Shown here: piece by piece, positions 46,014 to 57,276 of the stretch | How the letters are laid out: every line of letters starts with the position of its first letter | Numbering within the stretch: position 1 is the first letter of the stretch | Source of the DNA: Trifolium pratense | Taxonomy: Eukaryota; Streptophyta; Magnoliopsida; Fabales; Fabaceae | Direction of reading: 5' to 3' | NCBI RefSeq assembly: GCF_020283565.1 | Contig: NC_060060.1 | Span: 10,974,001 to 11,038,000, forward strand | DNA length: 64,000 nt | Made by a program: the position numbers and the translations under genes | Notes under the pieces: generated by a model | What the model was told of the DNA's origin: nothing | The model's database searches: none | What the model saw: only the letters and a program-made list of their open reading frames with translations

Positions 46014-46207
46014 AGTGTGTATCATATATATTATCTATGTCAAATTTTAAAGAAATTGAAAATCATATGATATGTCATTGACATCCATCAAAATTAATGG
46101 TATTTAATAAAAACTCATAAACCTAATTTTGATGGATGTCAATGACATATCATATAATTTTTAATTTCTTTAAAATTGGACACAAATAATCTATATGATA
46201 TAAACTA
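46014..46207. repeat. Long near-perfect hairpin, ~83-nt arms, 27-nt loop
   Basis: Left arm 46014-46096 and right arm 46124-46207 are inverse copies. The inner ~45 nt (TATGATATGTCATTGACATC / CATCAAAATTA) match almost perfectly and the outer part has scattered changes. It could be a MITE or a precursor of small RNAs; no target duplication was identified. Confidence 0.8.
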
Positions 46208-46648
46208 TTATTCTAACTGTGGAGCCTCCTCCTCGATAGAGGTTGAAATGCAACATTATGTGCAACCTCCTCCTTCATTTTATTGATGGATAATGGGAAT
46301 ACAAGATGCGATTGGGAATAAAGCTACAAGTATTTCATTAGTTAAACAAAAGAGAGAAATAATTAAATAGAAAATAAAATGTGTATTGGTTATACCTTAC
46401 ACAATTAATTAGGGGTATTTAGGTCCAAAAATAATTAATGCAAATAACAATTTAAAAAATCTTATATTATTACGGAACACATAAATTTTCACTCATCATA
46501 ACACTTAAATTCAACATGTACACTTTTCTTATCGTATGTATGTATATCTTTTTTTAGAAAAATTAAAATATCTCCATATTTTTTGTAATAAGGTCTTATA
46601 TATTATTATGGAACAAGTAAGGATTTTACTGATCATGTAAACAAATGC

Positions 46649-47727
46649 CACAAAAATGACAACTTTTTAAGAAGTTTGATAGACAACTTCTTAACATAAA
46701 TTTTCCATTTTTGTTTTCTTGATAAAAATATTTTGAGTTCAATTTAATAGTTCAACTTATTTAAGTTATTAAGGGCCCGTTTGGTGCACAGGATAAGAGA
46801 CAGGATATGATAACTGTATCATATCCTGTCGCAATCCAGTGTTTGGTGATACAGCAGGATATGATAAGTTAATCCTGAAGCTTATCCTATCCTGTCTCTC
46901 TAGTTATAATTCTTATCCTGAATTTGAGCTGGGTTATCGGCAGGATAGGATAAGAAGAAAAACAAATTACTGATTTATTTTATAAAATATATTTTAAAAT
47001 ACATAAAATAAAATTAATAAAATATAAATAATAAAATAATTAATTTTTAAATATATATGATTTTCTCACAGGGGTAATTTTGTAATTTATATATTCTAAA
47101 AAATCAAAATTTTACTAAAATTACAATATTTTAAAGTAAAATGATTATTAAAAAATTGACAAATAGGGATATTAATTTAAATTTTATAAAAAATTAAATA
47201 TAATTCTTTTGCAATAGTAATTTTATTATTTACGTATGAGATATATCATATATTTATTTGGCTTATCTAACATGTATATATTATTGAGTTATTTATTTGA
47301 TCATGATTCATATAAAAAATTAAACTTGATTATTTTCCCATGATTTTTATTTTAAATTATATAAAGTTATTTGATTACTTATTTATATTTTTTATTTATA
47401 AAATTCAAAGTATTAGAAAATAATTTTAAAAAAATAACAATTGTTTTACAAGAGTAATTTTGTCAATTAAATATGTTATATATGTTATCATATTATTATG
47501 AGCAAATATGTATTAAAAACAAAATATAATAGTTATCATGTTTGTTATCCTGTGTGCATCAAACATATGATATGATAACTGAGTATAACTGTTATCCTGT
47601 TGTTATCCTGCTGTTATCCTATCCTATCCTTATTCTGTTTTATATCCTATCCGGTCACTATTTTATCAAGAAAACAAAAATATTAAGAAGTTGTCTATCA
47701 AATTTTTTAAAAAGTTATGATGTAGGA
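46649..47727. repeat. Inverted repeat around a broken Harbinger copy
   Basis: GTTTGATAGACAACTTCTTA (46676) and TTTTTGTTTTCTTGATAAAA (46708) on the left are mirrored at 47664-47720 (TTTTATCAAGAAAACAAAAA; TAAGAAGTTGTCTATCAAAT). The arms bracket the Harbinger fragment at 46773. Confidence 0.7.
46773..47668. mobile_element. PIF/Harbinger-like MITE, second copy, right end lost
   Basis: Begins GGGCCCGTTTGGTGCACAGG after TAA and follows the copy at 14149 along its whole length. It stops at CCTATCCGGTCACTATTTTA, about 25 bp before the expected right end, so the right TIR and its TAA are gone. Confidence 0.85.
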
Positions 47728-48071
47728 GAAGGAAAAAAATACCAAACTTAACGGTTTATTAGTTACTTTAGCCGTTTAACAACAATATCATAAGCGTAAT
47801 TTTTAATATTTTCCTTTTTATAAAAAAACATTTTCCTTATTTATTTGCAAATTTCATGTGGATAAATATCTAACACCTGCAGGGTCAAAATGGTGATTTA
47901 CCTTACCGTTCTTCCATTTTTCATTTCATTATTTTTTTTTCACATTTTGCGCCATAAAGCAAAATCTAAAAACCCCCAAAACCCAAACCCTCATTCAGTG
48001 AAATTGAACCAATCTCATCTTTCCCTCTTCTCGTTTTCTCTCATCGGAACCGAAATTCTCCGAATATCACA
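47728..48071. other. Promoter and leader region of the NASP gene
   Basis: Non-coding; a C/T-rich leader (TCTTTCCCTCTTCTCG) precedes the ATG. No clear TATA box. Confidence 0.5.
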
Positions 48072-51000
48072 ATGGTTGAAGAAGCTCCAACTGCATCTGA
48101 GACTTCCGTCACAATGCCTCAACCAACTGAACCTGTAGCGGTCATCGACGGAACCCTAAACCACGACGAACGCGACAAAAATGGAACCACTGTGAACGCC
48201 ACCATTGAATCCGACGCTGCAACTTCTAGCGATGCTCAGAAGTCTCTGGAATTGGCTGCTGAGCTGATGGATAAGGGAAACAAGGCTATGAAAGAGAACG
48301 ATTTTGCTGAGGCTGCTGATAACTTCAGCCGTGCTCTCGAGATCAGGTCCGGCAACGAAATTATTTTTGTGGAGCTGATTCTGTTTTGATTGATTCGTTT
48401 TTCGCTAATTTCGTTGTAGATTACTCTATCGTATTTGCTGGTTTAATTGTTCGTATGCTTTGAATTTGATCAGTTGGTTAAATTATTGAGAATTGGTTAG
48501 AATTTCGTGTTCTCGGTGTTAGGTTATGGATGTTCTAACTTCTAAGTGTTTTATTGATTAGGCACACTCTATTTGAGTTCAATTCCAGTTTCGGTCACAA
48601 TTAAGTAGTGCTAGGAATGGTTAACCTGCTTAGCTGCTTGGTTATAGACATTTTTATTCTCAAAAGGAGCATGAAATTATTCAGCGCAGGTTTTAAAATC
48701 TGCATTGTTGAGGTTCAAGAATATTGATTGATGGAATGAAATCATATTATCCTTAATTTTATATATTTTATATTTGAAATATATCAGCGAGTATTATGGA
48801 TGACATTTGATGTCAAGTAAACTATGTATATTTATCAATATCTTAGAGATTTCAGAAAACCCTAGGGTTGATATGAAGTATGATGTAGCTTTTGCACTGC
48901 ACCAAATACCAATAGAAAATTATAGCTAATTTGATACTTTGAGATTTAAATTCCACCAGCAGAGTTTTCATTTTTGTTAAACTAACTTCATGATCTTATA
49001 GGACCCCATGTACAAATCAATTATATGTCCAAAGGAGAGCGTCTAAATATTTTCTAAGCTTCGTTTTGCTGTACTCACAATGTTCTGAATGAGTTTTAAT
49101 CAACAGAGTTGCTCATTATGGTGAACTTGCTCCTGAGTGTGTTCACACATACTACAAATATGGCTGTGCACTGTTATACAAGGCTCAGGAGGAAGCCGAT
49201 CCTTTGGGTGCTGTTCCCAAGAAGCAGGATGGGTCTCAACATGGCTCTGATAAAGATGGATCTGGGAAAAGTGCTATGAATGCTGAATCCTCGACTGCGT
49301 CTTTTGCAAGTAATGTTGAGCAGGATGTGACTTCGAATAACCAGGAGTCAGAAGTGGTTAATGGTCAGTGTGTTGCTTCTGCTATTTTTTACTTGCTTCT
49401 AGAGGAATGATAACATTTTACTAATTTGGCTGGCATTTTTCTAAATAAAAGCAAAAATATGTGATGTTCCTTATACTCTATTTTTATGTGGACACGAGTT
49501 AACTTGATTTATGAGTTGTTTACTCAATAAATAGGAAAAAAATGTTCTAAGTTTTCTGTGTCCTAATCAGGTCATTTTTTTCTCTCTGACATGTGCGCAC
49601 AATTGGCACTTATTTTGAGGTTTGCGGATTAAGTCTGTGGCACTGAATAATGCATTTTATACATGAAATTTGTGAACATTAACTCCTGAATTGTAGGGAG
49701 TACACATTTTGTTTCACAATGTCAAGTTGTCAACAATAGTGACCAAATGCGATAGTTAGCAAATATCATTGTTGGGTTGTAGATTAAGTGCATTATTTCA
49801 TTCACTTTACTAGGTAAATTTATGGTTTCATAATCAACTAAGTTGTATTCTGCAGAGAAAACATGTTCTTATTGTTAGTTGCGTTCTTTTGAAATGTGAA
49901 ACAGTGTCTGGTAAGAACGAGCAGGAAGATGATGCGGATAGTGACACTGAAGAGTTGGCAGAAGGTGATGAAGATGAGTCTGACCTGGATTTGGCATGGA
50001 AAATGCTTGATATTGCTAGAGCCATTGTTGAAAAGCAATCTGCCAAGACTATGGAGCAAGTGGATATACTATCAACATTGGCAGATGTTGCTTTGGAAAG
50101 AGGTATTTTTATTCTCTTATGTTTATTTTAAATTTGACCAACACTCTTCCCCAAACACACCTAAAAGGGGATACAGTTATTCTAAAAGTTGAATTGTTTT
50201 TGGGATCTATTTTTTACAGAGGATTTTGAAACATCTCTGTCAGACTACCAGAAGGCACTATCCATCTTAGAACAGCTGGTTGAACCAGATGACAGAAACA
50301 TTGCTGACATGTATCCTTGTCATAATTCTTATTTTGATGAGATATTACTTATGTTTAGACTTTTGCCAGTTTAATTGTTAGGAAAAATAAAACAACATAA
50401 GAGTGTCATTAAATTGCTTACTTCACTTATTTATAAAGTCTCCAATTTAGGATGATCAATTGTGGTCTTTCACTTTAAGCCAGTTTAACTGTTAATGAAA
50501 AATGAAACAACATAAGAGTGTCATTAAATTGCTTAATTCACTTATTAATAAAGTCTCCAATATAGGAATGATCAATTATGGTTTTTCACTGCTAGACAAC
50601 CTTAACTTGTGAATCAAGAAATTTCCGTATATGCTTGTGTTTGGAGGTTGGTTCTAGGCCTGAAGAAGCTATTGCTTATTGTGAGAAAGCGGCATCTGTT
50701 TGTAAGGCACGTTTACATCGTCTCACAAATGAAGTGAAGAGTTTTTCAGATTCGGCATCTTCTGCTTCCAAGTTAGAGGGGGATGAACAAACATTCCCTG
50801 GATCTGAGTCTAATACCTCAATTGTGGATAAACAAGCAGAAATTGAAACTCTTACAGGTCTCGCAAGTGAACTGGAAAAGAAGGTAGACTTCGTAAACAA
50901 ATAAATTAAGTTTGCCTATTTGTCTTAATGTTATTTTGATATAACTTGGAATATATGGAATTGCAGCTTGATGATCTACAACAGTTAATCTCGCACCCAA

Positions 51001-51293
51001 AATCCATTCTCGCTGAGATCCTAGGAATAGCAGCTGCCAAGGCAGGCAATGGAAAGGAACCATCTCTAGGAAGAGTGGGCTCCTCACAGTTGGCTACTGC
51101 CAACAGCAGTGGAGGCTTTGACTCTCCAACCATTTCAACCGCTCACACCAATGGATCTGCTGGAGTCACACACCTTGGTGTGGTAGGAAGAGGAGTTAAG
51201 CGATCATCAAATGCTAGTGCGGCAGAAGCAAGCATATCAAAGAAACCAGCATTAGAAACAACTGAAGACAAAGGTGATGGAGGCGACGCGTGA
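48072..51293 (+). CDS. NASP: NASP-type histone chaperone (SHNi-TPR), 470 aa
   Basis: Six exons: 48072-48346, 49107-49363, 49905-50102, 50220-50310, 50619-50883, 50967-51293; introns GT-AG, 1413 nt, frames continuous. Plant NASP binds H3-H4 dimers and H1 and supplies histones in nucleus and cytosol. The first TPR is near residues 55-92 (ELMDKGNKAMKENDFAEAAD), continued in exon 2 (HYGELAPECVHTYYKYGCAL). An acidic insert follows (EDDADSDTEELAEGDEDESD), then further TPRs (LAWKMLDIARAIVEKQ; EDFETSLSDYQKAL; RPEEAIAYCEKAASV), a coiled coil and a basic C terminus (GRGVKRSSN, SKKP) that may be a nuclear signal. Length is slightly under the Arabidopsis homologue. The exon 5 acceptor (ATCAAG/A) has a weak pyrimidine tract. 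Confidence 0.92.
50367..50590. repeat. ~112-bp tandem duplication within NASP intron 4
   Basis: Units share AACAACATAAGAGTGTCATT, then AAATTGCTTA-TTCACTTATT and AAGTCTCCAAT, with about ten differences. It nearly fills the short intron. Confidence 0.8.
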
Positions 51294-51859
51294 TGTATAT
51301 ACTGGTCCCAGTTCTTGTGTATGGAGTGCACATTTTGAACACTGAATGCTTTCATACAGTTTGGTGAATGTTTGAACTATGGGTATGACCAATTCATGCA
51401 AATTCCATGCTTGATTGATTTCAAGAAAGTGTTATGCCATATTTTTCATCACTGTAGGTTTATGTGTAGCTAATTGATCTCGTCGCAAGTTTCAAAAGAC
51501 TTGAATGTAACAACTTCAAAAACCATGAGATTTTTTTTTATCGATTTATAATCACTGCCCATCATTATATGCATGTTACTTAAATGTTTGGCGCTGGTTT
51601 TAGGTTGAATATGCGATGATGATTATAATGATGATTACATGATGCATTTTTTTGTTTGTCACTAAAAATAAAAGTTTATGGACCAGAAGTTGTCTCCTTC
51701 AACGGTGAATTGGAACCTAACTAAGACTAAAATATATATTTTCTTTAAAGAAAACAAATTGGGAAAGGGTAAAATTTTATTCATTAAAGTGACATTAGCG
51801 GTCATTTTACAAATGTATATTTTTTAACAACATCATCCCTTAATCCTAAATTTATTTAA

Positions 51860-52042
51860 GGCAAATGCTAAATAGTGCCCTAGGGGCACTTGTTAAGGAT
51901 TCAAATTTAAAAAGTTTTACTTGGAAATTGTGTAGTCAATACAACAAAAGTCTATATTTTGACGTTTTCTATGCACAATTTTTATTTTATTTCTTCTTTT
52001 GATTCCTTAACTAGTGTCCCGGGGCACTGGTTAGCAAGACCT
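51860..52042. mobile_element. Mutator-like MITE, 183 bp, 9-bp target duplication
   Basis: TTTATTTAA at 51851-51859 and 52043-52051. Arms: GCTAAATAGTGCCCTAGGGG and the inverse CCCGGGGCACTGGTTAGC, continuing through GTTAAGGATTCAAA / TTTGATTCCTTAAC. Confidence 0.8.
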
Positions 52043-53177
52043 TTTATTTAAAAAATAATAAACGTATATTTTTTAACATCATCCCTTCATCCTAAATTTA
52101 TTTAAAAAATAAAAAATAAAAACGAATGAAGGGACTAATAATTAAACTATGTGTTGTAATCCAATTTTCTCATTCATTCAATAGAGAAAGTATATTCAAA
52201 CTCATTTCTTGATTTCTCTATCATATTACAAATGTTAACAAGATCATCCCTTCTCTCTAAATTTACTCTATAAACAAATGAATAAAGAAACTAATAGTTA
52301 AAATTAAATAAATGGATCTACTTTCCTCCAATCTATAATAGGTAGATTCAGAGGGCAGAATTAAAGAATATTGAAGGTTCAATTAAATATTTAAACGCTA
52401 TGAACCTCAAATATATATATATCTCTATATATTTTGCATTGTGAATCGTTTGAAGGAAAAAACAATTGCACCACTAAAAACAATTGCACCACTAATTCAC
52501 AAGATTTAAACTAATTTCACTTCACCTATTTTTTAAACCCTTGAACCCCATCTGGTCATGGTTACACTACCGAGTAGATCCGTCATTATTTATGCCACAA
52601 TTTTTTCATGTTATTATAAGTGTCTATACATATCCATTATGCACATTATTTTATCCTAGAGATTATTGCGGTATCTACAAGGTCTCACACTCATTGTTGT
52701 GATCCTTAATCTATGCAACTTATCAAGGTTTGAAAGGAAACAAAGTAGTGGGTGCAAAATTCAATCATTAAAATGGAAAATATAAAAAAAAAACTTTACT
52801 TTTTAAATTCATTGTAAAATTGATCAATCTAGATTATAAATTTATAATATAGTCTAAATTCATAAATTTTAAAAGCAAAATTTTTCTTATATACAAGATC
52901 GCAGGGAGTACTAACTAATATCACCAGACATTGGTTAAGGAAGATAAAAGAAATAAATTTCACATTAAAAAAAGTATCTTTTATATTTTTAAAAAGTAAA
53001 ATATACAAGATTGTTTTTTGTTTATTTTTGTATTTACCCTATGATTTCCAGGAAAATGCAACTCCTATAATCGAGTTGAATTTAGTCGTGAGGTAAATAA
53101 AATGTAACCAAAATTATTTTCAACAGAAATTAAACTCTTAATGGAAATAATTAGTGGTCAAACTTTCGGTATTCTAG

Positions 53178-53398
53178 GGTACCGTTTGACCTAGCTTTTT
53201 TTCCTCTTCTTTTGAGCTTATGCAAACAGCTTATGCAATTTTTATGTATTATTATAAGTTTTTTCAAAGTAGTTTATGATAAAATAGCTTATAAAAATAC
53301 AATTTTGACTAGTATGAACTTATAAAATAGCATAAAACCTAATTTATATTGCATAAGCTGTTTGTATAAGCTAAAAAAAGGAAAAAAAAATTAGGCCA
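53178..53398. mobile_element. MITE with AGCTTATGCAAACAGC arms
   Basis: Left GTTTGACCTAGCTTTTTTTC and GAGCTTATGCAAACAGCTTA, right the inverse (TAAGCTGTTTGTATAAGCT, GGAAAAAAAAATTAGGCCAA). Target duplication not resolved. Confidence 0.7.
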
Positions 53399-53662
53399 AA
53401 TTAGTTAACATCTTCCATCACCAAAAAAACTAAGTAAGGCGTTATTATCTTCGGCAAACTAGCCGTCCCCACTAGTGAGTATGGCACATAAGAGACAAAA
53501 ACCATTAACAAAGCAAGCTTCGATGCTATCAAGGTACTAGAATTTATAGGAATATAATATATACACCCCCTAGTATAAAATCATATGATAGTTAGATCGA
53601 ATACTCATACAAGTCATACAACATCAATACACTAAATCAACATTTACAGGTTGCACAAAAAA

Positions 53663-54500
53663 ATGTGTTACAGGGTAGAATGTGCAACCTGTGGTAAATA
53701 CTCCTGGGGGGGATGTGGTAAACATTTGACTACCCTTTATGGAAGTATTGATGAGGGAATGCATTGTATGTGTAGATCATGGCCTGGTGTTGTTATACGC
53801 TCTCAACAACGCTCAAACACATCCAATGATCAACCATCAACATCCAATAACAACTCCTCTAATGGTACAACAATTTTGTTTTGTTTTAGTCTTTTACTTA
53901 TTTGGCTATGTATCAATTACATGTCGACTTAATTTATGAATATTTGAATTGACGGTGAGTTTGACAAATCTCATCGCGTTAGTGTGATTTTGCGAAAATT
54001 CTAGAGTACTATTTGTTTGTGTGTCAAATTAGTAGTTTCATATTCACCCTTATTTACATCGTCTCATCGTGTTATCTAACATGGCGACACATTGTAATTG
54101 TAATTTGGCAAATTTTCATCTTGATATCAAATATAATATGTACTCCTTAAATTTAAGATTTCGTTTAAGAAATCGAAATCCAATTTCACAGTTTGAATTT
54201 TGGAACAATCATAATTGATTACGAGTAAATATGATTTTACCTCGAAACTGGTTCTTAATTTGAAGCTACAATTTGTAGTTATTGAGTTTAAACGCGTTTT
54301 TTACGTACAAAAATATAAACCACTTACTCATTTTAAGTAAAATCAATTTTATAAACTCAAATCATACGTGTTTAATTTTATCTTTTGTGAAAGGTTTAAA
54401 AAAAAAAAATTAGTTTTTGTACCAAATAAAAAAAAAATAGTTTAAACATTAATTGTGGTGTTGCTTTTTTGTAGGAAATGTGGATCCACAAAGTTCTTGA
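53663..54500 (+). CDS. Small Cys-rich protein, 75 aa, two exons
   Basis: ATG at 53663; exon 1 to 53864 (AATG/GTACAA) and exon 2 54475-54500 after TTTTTTGTAG, joining in frame (NG to NVDPQSS). The first 45 residues hold two Cys pairs and a CxxCGKYSWGGCGKHL motif followed by HCMCRSWPGV, suggesting a small zinc-binding or disulfide fold. I recognise this motif from uncharacterised short plant proteins (MC-RVEC--CGK-TWGGCGKH). The tail is Ser/Asn-rich. No signal peptide. If the intron is retained, the frame instead reads a hydrophobic tail to 53932 (TTILFCFSLLLIWLCI). I prefer the spliced form because the new C terminus is hydrophilic and the splice sites are good. Confidence 0.68.
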
Positions 54501-55438
54501 AATAGTTTCGGATCAATGCTGATCTACAGCAGATCATATTTACGATTGATGAACGTGCAGAGGGAAAGTGATTGATATTGTGGGGTTAATTTTATTGTAT
54601 TATGTTACAACAAAGTGTTCAAGGGCCTTTTGATATTAATATAATAATATAATGTAGGATTGGTGATCATGTTATAGTGACCAACATTAACCTGCATTCT
54701 TTTCTTTGTTAATCAGTCTATATATTATTACTAATAAAGAATAAATCCTCTGTTCTTGTGATGTACTATGTTCAAATACTTCAATTCGATCGGGTAGAAA
54801 GCTTTCAATTTAGGAAACTTTGTTTTATATTCTCGGGCAAATACATTATGAGATCTTTTAAGCAATAACGTGACTCAAATTAAACAATGCTATGTGGGTT
54901 AATTGGTGTGATTAGGGGTGTAAGAACCGGTTGCAGCGCCTTTTGAACCAACCCGTTTAACTCGTCATTTATAACAGGCTGGGTTGGAGCGTCAGGTTGG
55001 AGCGTCTTTACATTGACCAATGATATTGTGTCAGGGACGAAAGTACGGATAATAACTATTGTAATGCTACCATGCAAAACCACCCACTTTCTTCTACCTT
55101 TTTGGATTAAAATATTTGTAAAATATAAATTTAGATGTAAGATTAGTGAGACATACTTTAGAGTTTTTAAAAGAATATATGAATATTTAGAAAATATAGT
55201 TGAGCTGTTTAAATAATTTAAAATTATGAAGGGGTTCATTTAAACTACTAAATTGAGTGTTATCGACGTGTATGATTTAAGAAACCAAAGAGCTAGAGGT
55301 AGTAATCAATCTCAAACCTTGTTTTACAAGCATGCCTAAAAGAACACTATAGTTATATAAAAGCATTGGGGGTGTAAAAGTAAAATAGTGTGACAATAAT
55401 AGCAACTACCCGAAGCATAATTTCTTCTACTCCTTTCA
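54501..55438. other. Intergenic between the Cys-rich gene and the snoRNA cluster
   Basis: No gene. Near 54913 a TAGGGGTGTAAGAACCGG stretch with GGGTTGGAGCGTCAGG resembles a hAT end, but I find no matching right end. Confidence 0.45.
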
Positions 55439-55548
55439 TGGGCCAACCATAGCCCAATAATTTCGGGTTAAGGCCCATTAAAATCCCCAAACGTTCACAG
55501 AAACCCTAAAAAGCCTCTCTCCCGTAACGGAACTCGTGCCCTATAAAA
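55439..55548 (+). promoter_or_regulatory. snoRNA cluster promoter: site II, telo-box and TATA box
   Basis: TGGGCC at 55439-55444, AGGCCCATTA (inverse site II) at 55471-55480, telo-box AAACCCTAA at 55501-55509 and TATAAAA at 55542-55548. This combination is known upstream of plant snoRNA and ribosomal protein genes. The first snoRNA starts about 200 bp after the TATA box, which suggests a polycistronic pol II precursor. Confidence 0.75.
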
Positions 55549-55745
55549 ACCAATCATGTCTTTGAGTAGTATCATATCATAGCCACCATCTATGTTTTTT
55601 CCCGAAATCTTAGGTTGAACTTGAAGCATTTGTACTTACTTTCGTCTAGTTTAATGTAACATTTCTTGTCTTTTTCTATGTCTATGTTGTTGTTTTATTC
55701 ATTTGTTCAATTTTTCATGAACAAATAAGATCTAAGTTGTGGTTT

Positions 55746-55825
55746 TCTCTATGATGATGAACAATTGATGACGAGTCTGATCCATTCATAATCATGACGA
55801 CATATCGAGGCATTTGTCTGAGAGG
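55746..55825 (+). ncRNA. Box C/D snoRNA, U15-like, guiding two 25S rRNA sites
   Basis: Box C ATGATGA (55751-55757 or 55754-55760), box D' CTGA 55777-55780, C'-like ATGACGA 55794-55800 and box D CTGA 55818-55821. A 4-bp terminal stem joins 55746-55749 to 55822-55825. The guide before D (CGAGGCATTTG) is complementary to 25S CAAAUGCCUCG and the guide before D' (GATGACGAG) to the adjoining CUCGUCAUC. The fifth-base rule puts the targets at an A and a G seven bases apart, which in yeast numbering would be A2281 and G2288 (from memory). U15 and relatives act on this region. A third match (ATCCATTCAT to AUGAAUGGAU) lies just after D'. Confidence 0.85.
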
Positions 55826-55903
55826 TTTCCACTCTAATTTTTATTTGCTTATTAATTTTGTTTATATAATTTCAAAAATAAATTTGAATGTGTTTTTTAG
55901 GCA

Positions 55904-55984
55904 TGGCATGGTGATGATATTGTTGAACCTTTCCATATGATAATACATATGATTAAGATAACCTCCTACTCATACTGAATGCCA
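55904..55984 (+). ncRNA. Box C/D snoRNA, U24-like guide
   Basis: Box C GTGATGA 55911-55917, box D CTGA 55975-55978, and a perfect 6-bp terminal stem TGGCAT/ATGCCA. The 12-nt guide before D, CCTCCTACTCAT, is complementary to plant 25S AUGAGUAGGAGG (in the GGCCCCGAUGAGUAGGAGGG region, recalled from memory). The fifth base selects the A of AUGA. U24 family snoRNAs guide there in yeast. A second complementarity (GAACCTTTCC to 25S GGAAAGGUUC) lies between box C and a possible D' (ATGA). Confidence 0.83.
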
Positions 55985-56092
55985 TTTCCTTCATATTAAT
56001 TTATTGTTTTAGATAAATAGTTATGTTTAATTTTATCTTTGTTTCTTTCCTTTTCACTAAATCTATTTTTATGGAAAATGGAGAGACATTTT

Positions 56093-56169
56093 GGTGGCTA
56101 TGATGATAGTGATATTATCATTATGTTGAGTTTTTTCAATGATTGTATTTCAAGCACTTTTGAGCTACC
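56093..56169 (+). ncRNA. Box C/D snoRNA, U18-like guide, with a UUGA box D
   Basis: Box C ATGATGA 56100-56106. A 6-bp terminal stem GGTGGC/GCTACC (one G-U) closes it. The expected box D at 56160-56163 is TTGA rather than CTGA. The 12-nt guide ATTTCAAGCACT is complementary to 25S AGUGCUUGAAAU (in AAAGAGUGCUUGAAAUUG, from memory), the region served by U18 in yeast. Stem and guide place it firmly in the family; the box D change lowers certainty of activity. Confidence 0.72.
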
Positions 56170-57274
56170 CTCTACCTCTCTTCAAACCAGTTTGATAAAA
56201 TGTTATTTAATTTGTTTTCTTATTTGTGTTTTTAAACAATTTTACTGTATTGTTTGTGGAGCAAGTATTTCTCTTAATTGAGTTTTAGTTGAGAAATGTT
56301 TTCTTTCACAGTATTTTAAATCAAAATGGTAAGTCTTGCTACTACAAAAAAATAGAAAGAAAAAGAAACAAGAAAGATTAAATGGATTTAATTGTGATCA
56401 AATTATCATTTCAATATATGTATTGTACACTGCCTGACTTGTTAAGATAGTTAGTGTTTGTTGGTGTTATTTAGTTAATTAAAAATCAGTTGTAGTTTGT
56501 TAATCAATTATAGGAGTTGTGCAATTAAACTTTATATATAGAGCTTTTTGTAGGCATTTTAATCATTTTTTTTTTATCAATTTAATGTGTTTTTATTCAA
56601 TTTTATCTCATTCTCATGATCTTTTTACCTCCTATATGAGTTAGAAGTTTATAAGAAACTATATTTGATTGATAAAAGATAAAAATGTCTACAAAGTTGT
56701 CTTTGTTTATAGAGTCTAATTGCACCAACTAATTGAAAAACAAATTACAACGTTGGAAAATTCACCAAATATGAGTTTGAAACACAAATTGAGAAACAAT
56801 ATGACACCAAAAAAACTAAAAAAAAAAGCATTCAGAAAATCAAGTGACTAAAAAGAAATCAAGCCTAGACTTAAAAAATTGCTTTGGAGTATACATGCTT
56901 TGGAGCCCAATTCTATTTTGATTCATCCTTCTCCAATGTGTTGCTCCTGCCTTATCTTAACACGAAATGTCATGTGCCAAGGTCGACACCATCCGAGAAT
57001 CAAGTATAGTAGACGAAGATGGCATCTGGAGCAAAAGAAAATTGACAGAAGCATGAATTGAAATAGAAAAGTAAAAGGCAAATATCCACCATAGAAACAA
57101 AGTTTTGCTGGAGGACTCTGCAGATCACTTAACCATGAATCACAGATGTGTCTTTGCCGGGTTCGAAGACTGCCTCAGGGCCGGGCCTGTTGCCCCTCAA
57201 CCATGAAACAGAGAAAGTGAAAATAATCCTCTTGCAGAACTAAAGCAAACATCACATGGTAGATTTCTGATTAA

Positions 57275-57276
<2 letters not shown>
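56170..57276. other. Downstream of the snoRNA cluster, no gene seen
   Basis: AT-rich. I looked for further C/D pairs and found none with a closing stem. A short GC-rich piece near 57150-57210 (GGGCCGGGCCTGTTGCCCC) is unexplained. Confidence 0.45.

Larger units (their letters stand above)
51294..53662. other. Intergenic between NASP and the Cys-rich gene
   Basis: Starts with the NASP 3' UTR. It holds two MITEs (51860 and 53178) and AT-rich DNA; no gene. The last bases (CATTTACAG before 53651) could be a 5' UTR splice acceptor for the next gene. Confidence 0.5.

Noticed and set aside
54880..55239. 119-codon minus-strand ORF
   Set aside because: No recognisable domain and atypical composition; part overlaps a hAT-like fragment.
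57140..57210. GC-rich piece with GGGTTCGAAGACT considered as tRNA or SINE
   Set aside because: No cloverleaf arms or target duplication could be drawn.
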